Origin: Rathayibacter tritici
GTDB taxonomy: Bacteria; Actinomycetota; Actinomycetes; Actinomycetales; Microbacteriaceae
NCBI RefSeq assembly: GCF_002932875.1
Contig: NZ_PSWS01000058.1
Location: 186,001-250,000, forward strand
Length of the DNA stretch: 64,000 bases
Direction: 5' to 3'
The notes under the pieces are model-generated. The model worked only from the letters and a program-made list of their open reading frames with translations, searched no databases and was not told the origin of the DNA. This document shows positions 55,838-63,585 of this stretch, one piece after another; position 1 is the stretch's first letter, and every line of letters begins with the position of its first letter. The position numbers were made by a program, and so were the translations under genes.

Positions 55838-56404
55838 ATGCGCGTCATCATGATGGGCCCGCCAGGCGTGGGCAAGGGCACCCAGGCAGACGCGCTCTCG
55901 CGCGAGCTGGGGGTGCCGGCAATCTCCACCGGCGAGCTGTTCCGCGCCCACGTTGCCGATGGCACCGACCTCGGCCGACGGCTGCGGGCGCTCGTCGAGG
56001 CGGGCGAGTACGTGCCGGACCAGCTCACGAACGCGCTCGTTGCGGAACGGATCGACGAGGACGACGCTCGCGACGGCTTCATCCTGGACGGTTATCCGCG
56101 CACTCTCGCGCAGGTCGACGCTCTCACCGAGTTGCTCGACGAGCGCGGGACGCCCCTGTCGTGCGTCGTTCTTCTGACGGCCGGCGCTGACGTGGTCCTC
56201 GCGCGACTGCACGCACGGGCGCAGGAGCAGGGACGGGCCGACGACGACCCCGAGGTGGTGCGGAACCGGATCGAGGTCTACGAGCGCGAGACCGCTCCCC
56301 TGGCGAAGGTCTACGAGGAGCGCGGTCTGCTGGTGCGCATCGACGGCTCAGCCTCACAGGGCGAGGTGGCGGCCAGGATCATCGCGGCGTGCCGGCCCGA
56401 GTGA
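55838..56404 (+). CDS. adk: adenylate kinase (short form)
   Basis: A 188-residue NMP kinase, converting AMP and ATP to ADP. The P-loop is MGPPGVGKGTQADALSRELG, the AMP-binding region ISTGELFRAHVADGTDLGRR with EAGEYVPDQLTNALVAERI, and DGFILDGYPRTLAQVDAL contains the conserved FDGxPRT-like block. The LID is short and has no zinc-binding Cys. GAGGAGGACGAGCG precedes the ATG. In this group the usual adk lies in the ribosomal secY operon; so this single gene could be a paralogue, which the window cannot decide. A -10-like TAGCAT (55803-55808) is upstream. Confidence 0.9.
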   Translation: MRVIMMGPPGVGKGTQADALSRELGVPAISTGELFRAHVADGTDLGRRLRALVEAGEYVPDQLTNALVAERIDEDDARDGFILDGYPRTLAQVDALTELLDERGTPLSCVVLLTAGADVVLARLHARAQEQGRADDDPEVVRNRIEVYERETAPLAKVYEERGLLVRIDGSASQGEVAARIIAACRPE

Positions 56405-56425
56405 GCCGACCCGCCGCGACGGGCA

Positions 56426-56917
56426 TCAGATCGCCGAGGCGAGGACTTCGTCGAGCTTGGCGGACGCCTCCTCATCCGTGCCCTTCAGGGCGAGCGAGAG
56501 TTCGGAGACGAGGATCTGACGGGCCTTGAGCAGCATCCGCTTCTCTCCGGCCGAGACGCCGCCCGCCTGCTCCCGACGCCACAGGTCGCGGACGACCTCG
56601 CTGACGCGGTAGACGCTGCCGCTGGCCATCTTCTCCTGGTTGGCCTTGAAGCGGCGCGACCAGTTGCTGGCCTCCTCCGCGACATCGCTGCGCAGGACGT
56701 CGTAGACGGCCTGGACGCCGGCGTCGTCGATGATCTCGCGTACGCCGACAAGTTCGGCGTTCTCGACGGGGAGGGTGATGGTGAGCTCGCTGGTGTGCAC
56801 GTTCATAGTCATGAACGTCTTCTCGACGCCCTTCACCGAGCGCTTCTCGAGCCCGGTGATCGTCACCGCTCCGTGGTGCGGGTAGACCAGGGTCTCGCCG
56901 ACCTCGAATGTCATCAT
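56426..56917 (-). CDS. carD: CarD/CdnL family transcription regulator
   Basis: A 163-residue CarD. The N-terminal Tudor-like domain (FEVGETLVYPHHGAVTITGL) contacts the RNA polymerase beta subunit. The C-terminal helical domain (ASNWSRRFKANQEKMASGSV, VSEVVRDLWRREQAGGVSAG, EKRMLLKARQILVSELSLAL) holds the Trp that wedges into the promoter bubble. It stabilises open complexes at rRNA and other promoters, with RbpA. The ATG at 56917 overlaps the TetR gene stop by 4 bp (ATGA), and AAAGG lies just before it. In this window it follows a TetR regulator gene, giving a two-gene operon. Confidence 0.95.
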   Translation of the reverse strand: MMTFEVGETLVYPHHGAVTITGLEKRSVKGVEKTFMTMNVHTSELTITLPVENAELVGVREIIDDAGVQAVYDVLRSDVAEEASNWSRRFKANQEKMASGSVYRVSEVVRDLWRREQAGGVSAGEKRMLLKARQILVSELSLALKGTDEEASAKLDEVLASAI

Positions 56918-57597
56918 GTCGTGCCTTTCGTCGTGGGGCGTGGTGGGAGTGAGGAGTCGAGGGGTTGCAGGGTCGCCTCGGCGAGCCACAGCGGCAGCAG
57001 CGCGACGAGATGCTCGACGAGCTCCTCGTCGGTGCCGTCGAGCGAGCCGGCGAGCCAGGCGCCGACCACGGCGAGCACGCCGCCGGCCGCGAAGACCGCG
57101 GTGAGCTCGGGGTCGACCGCAGGGGGGACGTCGACGCGGGCGAGCACTGCGTGGTGCAGGGCCAGTGCCGTGTCGAGCACGGCATCGTCCGACGCGACCC
57201 GGGCGGAGGCGCGGGCCCGGAGGCGGGCGTGGAAGGCGTGGCGGTCGACCAGGCGCTCGATCAGGCGCGAGTAGCCGCGCTGCAGGGCATCCCCTCCTGA
57301 GCGATCTGCCGGGGAACTCTCGGCGACGTCGGCGACCACGAGGTCCTGCCGGAGGAGGGCCGAGGCGACTCCCGCGGCGTCGTCGAAATGGGCGTAGAAC
57401 GCGCTGCGGCTGATGCCTGCCTCGCGCACGATGTCGCTCACGGCGATCCCCTCTGCTCGCTCGCCGTCGCTCTGCATCACGAGGCGCTCGACCGCATCGA
57501 AGACTCGGCCGCGAGTGCGTCGAGCCCGCGGATCGGCGGAGCCGGGCGCCGAGGGGGACTCCGCCGCGGGCACGGAAGCAAGGCGCACGGACGTCAT
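56914..57597 (-). CDS. TetR-family transcription regulator
   Basis: A 227-residue TetR protein. The N-terminal helix-turn-helix is RVFDAVERLVMQSDGERAEG then IAVSDIVREAGISRSAFYAH with the usual FYAHFDDAAG turn. The rest is a helical ligand domain (RHAFHARLRARASARVASDD, AVFAAGGVLAVVGAWLAGSL). The ligand is unknown. The ATG at 57597 lies 8 nt behind TAGACT and replaces an earlier GTG that has no promoter. Its stop is fused with the carD start, so carD is translationally coupled to a regulator, unusual for a global transcription factor. Confidence 0.92.
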   Translation of the reverse strand: MTSVRLASVPAAESPSAPGSADPRARRTRGRVFDAVERLVMQSDGERAEGIAVSDIVREAGISRSAFYAHFDDAAGVASALLRQDLVVADVAESSPADRSGGDALQRGYSRLIERLVDRHAFHARLRARASARVASDDAVLDTALALHHAVLARVDVPPAVDPELTAVFAAGGVLAVVGAWLAGSLDGTDEELVEHLVALLPLWLAEATLQPLDSSLPPRPTTKGTT

Positions 57598-57605
57598 TGG
57601 TGGTG

Positions 57606-57611
57606 AGTCTA
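57606..57611 (-). promoter_or_regulatory. -10 element of the TetR-carD operon (leaderless)
   Basis: TAGACT on the minus strand, 8 nt, then the ATG at 57597. Confidence 0.45.
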
Positions 57612-57642
57612 CCACTTCCCGGACAGGTGTACGGGAAGCGGG

Positions 57643-58497
57643 TCAGGCCCCGCTGGACACCTGCGCAAGACGCGCGATCCGGTCGATCGCTGCCTGCTCG
57701 CTCGGCGAGACCGGACCGAGGTAGCGGCGCAGGAACACGAACAGCAGCCGATTCGCCGTGATTGCGGGCCACCAGGGGCGGCGCAGACCCAGCAACCGGC
57801 GCACGTCCGGCCTGAGCGAGGCCACGGCTCCGGCGAACAGCAGCGGATAGACGGCGCCGGCCTCGCCGGGCAAGCGGATGTCGCGGAGAAAGCCAACTGC
57901 CTCTCGCACGCGCGCGTCCGGCTTCAGCTCGCCCGCGAATCCGGCGAGCTGTTCGCGGAGCTCCGCGACGCTCTCGGGCGGGTGCTCCACCCCGAGCAGT
58001 CGACCGGAGGCCGCCCACTCGCGCACGTAGGCGTCGGGGCCGCCGGGGATCCGGCCGCCCCACACCTCGTGGGCACCGAGGAACGCCTCGGTGAAGGCGT
58101 CGTGCACCCACAGCAGCAGCCGCGGATCCTGAGCGGAGTACGGTCGCTCGAGGCCGCCGGCGTCCTCGTAGGAGCCCACGATCCGCTCATGAACACCGGT
58201 GACCCAGCGCGCTGCTCCGCTCGCCGCCGCGGTGTCGCCGAAGCTGGTCGTCAGGACCCAGCGGACAGTGTTGTCGAGTCGGCCCATCGGATCTTCGCGG
58301 TAGCGCGAGTGGTCGTGCACGCCCGCCATCGCTCCGGCGTGCAGGGTCTGCATCAGCAGGGCGCGGACTCCAGCGATCATCGTAGGCAGCCCGCCGTTGA
58401 CCGCCCAGACGGCACTGCCCGGTCCGAAGAGCCCGGCGTCGGCTCCCTGCTCGAGGGCGACGATCCAGTCGGCGCGGGGGCGGGGGCGTCGGCTCAC
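57643..58497 (-). CDS. MpaB-family oxygenase (DUF2236)
   Basis: A 284-residue helical protein with the DUF2236 core. RALLMQTLHAGAMAGVHDHS and SRYREDPMGRLDNTVRWVLT (heme-pocket residues of the MpaB/latex clearing-protein-like group) lead to a long central part (DPRLLLWVHDAFTEAFLGAH) and a Trp-Pro-rich C-terminal (RPWWPAITANRLLFVFLRRY). Family members use heme b in oxygenation; substrates are mostly unknown. The GTG at 58497 lies 6 nt behind CACACT, within a 17-nt context almost identical to that of the PdxH-like gene. It is upstream of the TetR gene in the same direction, 45 bp apart. Confidence 0.88.
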   Translation of the reverse strand: MSRRPRPRADWIVALEQGADAGLFGPGSAVWAVNGGLPTMIAGVRALLMQTLHAGAMAGVHDHSRYREDPMGRLDNTVRWVLTTSFGDTAAASGAARWVTGVHERIVGSYEDAGGLERPYSAQDPRLLLWVHDAFTEAFLGAHEVWGGRIPGGPDAYVREWAASGRLLGVEHPPESVAELREQLAGFAGELKPDARVREAVGFLRDIRLPGEAGAVYPLLFAGAVASLRPDVRRLLGLRRPWWPAITANRLLFVFLRRYLGPVSPSEQAAIDRIARLAQVSSGA

Positions 58498-58503
58498 CCG
58501 CCC

Positions 58504-58509
58504 AGTGTG
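58504..58509 (-). promoter_or_regulatory. -10-like element of the MpaB-family gene
   Basis: CACACT on the minus strand, GGGCGG, then the GTG at 58497. It is weak at its first base. Confidence 0.35.
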
Positions 58510-58560
58510 CGCCCGGTCCCTGGGTCGCGGCTGGCTGTTTTGTCACCCTTCGTGGGGTCG

Positions 58561-61500
58561 TCAGTCGGCGAGCAGCTCGCGGACGTCGTCGGCGGTCAGG
58601 GCCCGGGCGAAGAGCTCGCCCTCGTCGAGCACCGCCGTACTGAGGCGGCCCTTGCGCTCTTGGAGACGCACGATCTTCTCCTCGATCGTGTCCGTCGCGA
58701 CCATGCGGTACACGTTCACCCGCCGCTGCTGGCCGATGCGGTGGGCCCGATCCACAGCCTGCGCCTCGGCGGCAGGGTTCCACCACGGATCGAGGACGAA
58801 CACGTGGTCGGCCTCGGTGAGCGTGAGTCCGGTGCCGCCCGCCTTGAGGCTGATCAGGAAGACGGGGGCGGCACCGGAGCGGAACTCCTCGATGACTCCG
58901 GCGCGGTCCCGCGTGGACCCGTCGAGCTGCACGAAGGGGATCCCGCGCTGACGCAGCCGCTCCCCCGCCCGCTCCAGATAGGACGTGAACGTACTGAAGA
59001 CGAGGGCCCGGCGGCCCTCGGCGAGCACGTCGTCGAGCTGCTCGACCAGCACGTCGAGCTTGGCGGACGGGACATGCCGGTAGGCCGGATCGACCAGAGA
59101 GGCGTCCAGCGCGAGCAGGCGGAGCAGGGTGAGCGAGCGGAATACGGTGAAGCGCTGGCGGTCGAGGTCGTCGACCATCCCCAGGAGCTTGCGCCGCTCG
59201 CGCTGGAGGTAGCTGTCGTAGAGCACCCGGTGAGCAGGTGTCAGCACGATCTCGAGCGTCTGCTCCTGCTTCTCGGGCAGCTCCGGCGCGACCGCCTCCT
59301 TGGTGCGGCGGAGCAGGAACGGCCGGAGCCGTCGCCGCAGACGCTCGAGGCGACGGCGCGCACCTTCGGTGTGGCCGACCGTCCGCCCCTCGGACAGATC
59401 CGGCGAAGCGATGCCGATCGGCGCCTCCGCATGCAGGATCGGCCGGGTGTACTCCTCGCGGAACCGGCGCAGCGGCGGCAGCAAGCCGGGCGCGACCAGG
59501 GCCAGGACCGCCCACAGCTCATCGAGCGAGTTCTCCAGCGGCGTGCCGGTGAGCGCGAGCACGACGGGTGCTCCCACACCGCCCGCGGCCCGGTGCGTCT
59601 GCGAGGCGGGGTTCTTGACGAACTGCGCCTCGTCGAGCACCAGGGCCGACCACTCCCGTGCCGCCCAGCGCTCGCCCGCGAGGCGCAGAACCGCGTAGCT
59701 GGTGAGCACCACGTCCACGTCCGCCGGGATCGCGTCGAAGGCGCTCTCCCGCGAGCTCGCGACGACGTGGACGCGCAGCCCCGGCGCGAACCGCTCGGCC
59801 TCGGAGCGCCAGCCGGGCACGACCGAGGTCGGGGCGACCACGAGGAACGGCGCGCGACGGACTCCGACGCGGCGCCCCTCCTCCACTGCCCACACCATCA
59901 TCGCCAGCGCCTGCAGTGTCTTACCGAGGCCCATGTCGTCGGCGAGGATTCCGCCGAGTCCATGACCGAGGCGGTGTACGAGCCAGGCGTAGCCCGCCCG
60001 CTGGTAGGGGCGCAGCTGCGCGGTGAGGCCGGCGGGCGCCTCCACCTCATCCGGCGAGCCGGCGGCCAGGGCGGAGGCGAGCACGTCGCGCCAGGCGTCG
60101 GAGGCGATGTTCTCGTCGGCCAGCTCTGCCAGCTCGCTCCAGAGCTCGGTCTGGTGCCGGCCGAGCCGCGGCCCCGTCTCCCACTCGTCGAGCTCGTCGG
60201 CCCGGGTCAGCAGCTCGCGGAGCCGGTCGAGGCCGGGGTGCGCGAGCGAGAGGTAGGAATGGTCGACCAGGCGGATGCGGTCGCCACCCGCCGCCAGGGA
60301 GCGGAAGAGGGGCAGGAACGGCACGGTCGCGTCGCCGATCGTGACGACGACACCGAGGTCGAACCAGTCGGCGCTCTCGGTGTCGACGGCCGTGATCGTG
60401 AGGGTGAGCGGTCCGTTCAGCAGGCGGTAATCCGGAGCGGCGCCCTCGCGCTCCACCCGCACACCGCCGACTCCCTCCAGCTGCGGCAGCTGCTCCACCA
60501 CGAAAACCGCGGCCTCGGCCCCGCGCAGGACCGCGCTCGTCCCCGGCTCCGGGACCACGGTGGATCCGGCCTCTCCGAGCACTGAGCGCACCCGGCGGAG
60601 CACGGCCCGCTCGAGGACGTCGTCGGGCGTGCCGTCGAGCTCGGTCGCACGGTCGGGCGTGCGGCGCCAGTGCCAGCCGACCCTGACCGTGCGCCGGGGC
60701 TCGAACGCCACGGTACAGACGAGGCGGGGCGGCTCTGGCTCGTCGAGCACGAGGTCGACCCCCTCTTCGCGAAGCGCGATGCGGCCACGAAGGGCCGGGA
60801 GGTGCTCGCGGACGAACTCGGACACGTCCTCGGCCGGGACGTTCGTCTGCTCGGGGTGCTCGAGGAGCCGCAGCTCCTCGTCGTCGAAGGGCAGCGGCGC
60901 GGGGGCGAGGAGGATCGAGGACGGATCGCCGCCCTCGACCGCGTAGACACCGTGCCGGGCGACGGGACGCGCCGACTCCAGCGGATACTCCGCCCCGTCG
61001 ATCCGCAGGACGGGCCGCAGCCGCAGCGCGCCCTCCTCCGCCGAGACCGTCACCGCCACGTGGGCGGGACCGCCGAGGCGCACCGCCCCCTTCTCGGGGG
61101 CGAGCAGTGGTACGGCCGCCGCCTGAGCCTGCTCGAGCAGCCGCCAGAGCAGCGGACTCTCGTAGTCGTCGAGGTGGATCCAGTCGGGGTCCTGCCCGAG
61201 GTGCACCGTGCGGGTGGCCCGATGGAGCGCGGCGAATTCGGCGAACCAGCGCTGATGGGCGGGGTCGAGCGAGAGCCGATGAGTCTGGAAGTTGAGCGAC
61301 TTCCAGGTGAGCGTGGTGCGGTTCCAGGCGCCGCCGCGTCCGCGCACGACGGGCCGGGTAGCGAGCCGATGGTCGCGGCGCTCGGCCGGGTCGTAGCCCT
61401 TCGCCGTGACGCGCTCGCTCGCAGGCGCCCGCCACGGATCGTCGGCACGGCGCACCAGCCGGCGCAATTCGAACTGCAGGCCGATCGGTGTGAGGACCGG

Positions 61501-61578
61501 CGACGCCTCCGCCTCCGTGGAGCCGCTGAGCTCGCCCACGCGAGCGCGCCAGGAGGAGGGGGTCGACTCGGGAGGCAT
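58561..61578 (-). CDS. SNF2-family DEAD/DEAH-box ATPase
   Basis: A 1005-residue Swi2/Snf2-type ATPase. Residues ~1-530 form an N-terminal region with no family I can name (TPIGLQFELRRLVRRADDPW, WKSLNFQTHRLSLDPAHQRW). The motor starts at LRPYQRAGYAWLVHRLGHGL and has Walker A ILADDMGLGKTLQALAMMVW, motif II LVLDEAQFVKNPASQTHRAA, motif III ALTGTPLENSLDELWAVLAL, and in the second lobe FSTFTSYLERAGERLRQRGI, ISLKAGGTGLTLTEADHVFV and AVDRAHRIGQQRRVNVYRMV. The class moves proteins along DNA. The start at 61578 is the first ATG; CAGCAT lies 6 nt upstream. It is divergent from the epimerase gene. Confidence 0.9.
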   Translation of the reverse strand: MPPESTPSSWRARVGELSGSTEAEASPVLTPIGLQFELRRLVRRADDPWRAPASERVTAKGYDPAERRDHRLATRPVVRGRGGAWNRTTLTWKSLNFQTHRLSLDPAHQRWFAEFAALHRATRTVHLGQDPDWIHLDDYESPLLWRLLEQAQAAAVPLLAPEKGAVRLGGPAHVAVTVSAEEGALRLRPVLRIDGAEYPLESARPVARHGVYAVEGGDPSSILLAPAPLPFDDEELRLLEHPEQTNVPAEDVSEFVREHLPALRGRIALREEGVDLVLDEPEPPRLVCTVAFEPRRTVRVGWHWRRTPDRATELDGTPDDVLERAVLRRVRSVLGEAGSTVVPEPGTSAVLRGAEAAVFVVEQLPQLEGVGGVRVEREGAAPDYRLLNGPLTLTITAVDTESADWFDLGVVVTIGDATVPFLPLFRSLAAGGDRIRLVDHSYLSLAHPGLDRLRELLTRADELDEWETGPRLGRHQTELWSELAELADENIASDAWRDVLASALAAGSPDEVEAPAGLTAQLRPYQRAGYAWLVHRLGHGLGGILADDMGLGKTLQALAMMVWAVEEGRRVGVRRAPFLVVAPTSVVPGWRSEAERFAPGLRVHVVASSRESAFDAIPADVDVVLTSYAVLRLAGERWAAREWSALVLDEAQFVKNPASQTHRAAGGVGAPVVLALTGTPLENSLDELWAVLALVAPGLLPPLRRFREEYTRPILHAEAPIGIASPDLSEGRTVGHTEGARRRLERLRRRLRPFLLRRTKEAVAPELPEKQEQTLEIVLTPAHRVLYDSYLQRERRKLLGMVDDLDRQRFTVFRSLTLLRLLALDASLVDPAYRHVPSAKLDVLVEQLDDVLAEGRRALVFSTFTSYLERAGERLRQRGIPFVQLDGSTRDRAGVIEEFRSGAAPVFLISLKAGGTGLTLTEADHVFVLDPWWNPAAEAQAVDRAHRIGQQRRVNVYRMVATDTIEEKIVRLQERKGRLSTAVLDEGELFARALTADDVRELLAD

Positions 61579-61642
61579 CGCCCCATGCTGCCACGCACCT
61601 CCGACATGCCCACAAGGCCCGCCAGGCGGGCAGAATCGGAGC

Positions 61643-62527
61643 ATGAGTAGCAGCGACTCCCCGGCGCCCACCGTCCTCACCCTCGGCAGCGAGAGCCTGC
61701 GCGTCGCCCTGACCACCGCCGGGGCCGAGATGACCTCGCTCCGCGACGGCGAGGGCCGCGAGTACCTCTGGCAGGCCGGGCCCCAGTGGCGTCGGCACGC
61801 TCCCGTGCTGTTCCCGATCATCGGGCGCCTCCCGGGCGACACCCTGCAGCACGATGGCGCCGAGCACCGGATGGGGCAGCACGGCTTCGCGCGCGACCGG
61901 GTCTTCGATCTCGCCGGCGTCTCGGCCGACGAGGCTGTGTTCCGGCTCCGGAGCGACAACGCCACACGCGCGATGTTCCCCTTCGACTGGACGCTGCTCA
62001 TCGCGTACGCCGTGACCGACGCGACACTGCGGATCACCCAGACCGTCGAGAACCGCGGCTCGACCCCGCTGGGCTACTCGCTCGGCAACCACCCGGCCTT
62101 CGCGCTACCGCTGCCCGGCGGCCGTGGTGCACACCGCATCCGCTTCGCGCAGCCCGAGCCGGAGGGGTACCGCCGCGCGCCCGAGAATCTGCTGCTGGCG
62201 CAACGCCACCCCGCGCCGCTCGAGGACGGCGTGCTGGCGGTGGACGACGCGCACTTCGAAGCGGGCGTGATGATCTTCGATGAGTCGCGCCGACGCACGC
62301 TTCGGCTCGAGGCCGACGGAGCGGCCCGCTCGATCGAGGTCGACACCGGGGACTTCGACGTGGTCGGCGTGTGGAAGCCGGTCGGCGCGCCGTTCGTCTG
62401 CCTGGAACCGTGGCGCAGCGTGCCGACGCCGGAGGGCTGGGACGGCGACATCGTCGACAAGCCGCGCCAGATCGTCCTCGGGCCGGGCGAGCAGCGCGCA
62501 CTGTCCTACCGCATCGCGCTGAGCTGA
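61643..62527 (+). CDS. aldose 1-epimerase family protein
   Basis: A 294-residue galactose mutarotase-like beta-sandwich. Evidence is GREYLWQAGPQWRRHAPVLF, then PIIGRLPGDTLQHDGAEHRM with GQHGFARDRVF (catalytic His), ENRGSTPLGYSLGNHPAFAL (second His) and FVCLEPWRSVPTPEGW (Glu base). This short, LacX/YeaD-like subfamily acts on anomers of free or phosphorylated sugars; the substrate is open. The ATG at 61643 has CAGAAT 6 nt upstream. Its 3' end overlaps the Ppx gene by 22 bp tail to tail. Confidence 0.9.
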   Translation: MSSSDSPAPTVLTLGSESLRVALTTAGAEMTSLRDGEGREYLWQAGPQWRRHAPVLFPIIGRLPGDTLQHDGAEHRMGQHGFARDRVFDLAGVSADEAVFRLRSDNATRAMFPFDWTLLIAYAVTDATLRITQTVENRGSTPLGYSLGNHPAFALPLPGGRGAHRIRFAQPEPEGYRRAPENLLLAQRHPAPLEDGVLAVDDAHFEAGVMIFDESRRRTLRLEADGAARSIEVDTGDFDVVGVWKPVGAPFVCLEPWRSVPTPEGWDGDIVDKPRQIVLGPGEQRALSYRIALS

Positions 62528-63474
62528 ACGTCCTCCCGTTGGATCTGTGCGTCGAGCCGCTCGAAGCGGCGGATGATCAGGCCCTCGCGCGTGGCCCAGG
62601 GGCAGATCACCAGCGTCTGGACGCCGAGGGCCTCCATCGCAGCCTCCGCGACGAGGGCTCCGGCGAGGAGCTGCGGGGCCCGCAGAGCGGAGACGCCCGG
62701 GAGCGCTGAGCGGTCGGCCGCGCTGATCGCGGCGAGACGCGAGGTCCAGAGCCGCAGGTCGACCAGGTGCAGCTCGCGGCGCACGAGGGGGCCGGCCGCG
62801 CTCGAAGCGGCGCCGGTGATCCGCGCGAGCGAGCGGAAGGTCTTCGAGGTGCCCGCCACGAGGTCGGGGCGACCGAGGGCGACGAAGGCGCGGGCGGGCT
62901 TCGCAAGCAGCTCCCTAGCGTGACGGCGGGCGGCCTTCACGCTCGTGGCGGAGGCGGGATCGCCGACCAGCAGATCGCGCGTCACCCGGCCCGCCCCCAA
63001 CGGGACGGACACCGCCAGCTCCGGCACCTCGTCGATACCCATCGAGAGCTCGAACGAGCCGCCGCCGATGTCGAGGTCGAGGATCGAGCCGGCACCCCAG
63101 CCGAACCAGCGGCGCACGGCGAGAAAGGTGGCCGACGCCTCCGCCTCGCCGCCGAGTTCCTGCAGATGTACGCCCGTCTCGGCGCGGACCCGGTCGAGGA
63201 CCGTGGCGCCGTTCCCGGCCTCGCGGATCGCGGAGGTGGCGAAGGCGAGCAGGTCCTCCGCCCGGTGCTCGCGGGCGACCTCGGCTGCCTCGGCGACGAA
63301 CGCGATCAGCTCGCGCTGCCCCTGCTCGGTGATGTCACCCGCCGCGTCGAGGTGCGCCACGAGCGCGAGACTGCGCTTGTGCGAGCGGTAGGACACCGGA
63401 CGGGCGCCGGGGTGCGCGTCGACGAGGAGCAGATGGACCGTGTTGGAGCCGATGTCGAGCACGCCGAGTCGCAT
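62506..63474 (-). CDS. Ppx/GppA family phosphatase
   Basis: A 322-residue ASKHA-fold phosphatase. Phosphate-1 is MRLGVLDIGSNTVHLLLVDA, connector and later motifs are LAFATSAIREAGNGATVLDR, DLDIGGGSFELSMGIDEVPE and VPLGAGRVTRDLL. The C-terminal HD-like extension of long Ppx enzymes is absent, so it is the short actinobacterial form, acting on polyphosphate or pppGpp. The ATG at 63474 lies 6 nt behind TACCGT. Terminator and pyk lie upstream in the same direction. Confidence 0.9.
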   Translation of the reverse strand: MRLGVLDIGSNTVHLLLVDAHPGARPVSYRSHKRSLALVAHLDAAGDITEQGQRELIAFVAEAAEVAREHRAEDLLAFATSAIREAGNGATVLDRVRAETGVHLQELGGEAEASATFLAVRRWFGWGAGSILDLDIGGGSFELSMGIDEVPELAVSVPLGAGRVTRDLLVGDPASATSVKAARRHARELLAKPARAFVALGRPDLVAGTSKTFRSLARITGAASSAAGPLVRRELHLVDLRLWTSRLAAISAADRSALPGVSALRAPQLLAGALVAEAAMEALGVQTLVICPWATREGLIIRRFERLDAQIQREDVQLSAMR

Positions 63475-63480
63475 GGGTCC

Positions 63481-63486
63481 ACGGTA
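63481..63486 (-). promoter_or_regulatory. -10 element of the Ppx/GppA gene (leaderless)
   Basis: TACCGT on the minus strand, GGACCC, then the ATG at 63474. Confidence 0.5.
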
Positions 63487-63536
63487 TCCGCCTGCGCAGC
63501 CGCATCCGGCCAGGGGCGCCGATCTCGGCGGGACGA

Positions 63537-63572
63537 CGGAGGGCCCGGCCGCCTGCGCGACCGGGCCCTCCG
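63537..63572 (-). terminator. hairpin after pyk
   Basis: A perfect 12-bp stem (CGGAGGGCCCGG at 63537-63548, complement at 63561-63572) with a 12-nt loop, 13 bp beyond the pyk stop and before the Ppx promoter. Confidence 0.75.
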
Positions 63573-63585
63573 GGGAGTGCTGGAC

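Noticed and set aside
58561-62037. Longer SNF2 protein starting near 62037
   Set aside because: The upstream part is antisense to the epimerase gene; the ATG at 61578 fits codon bias and the -10-like CAGCAT.
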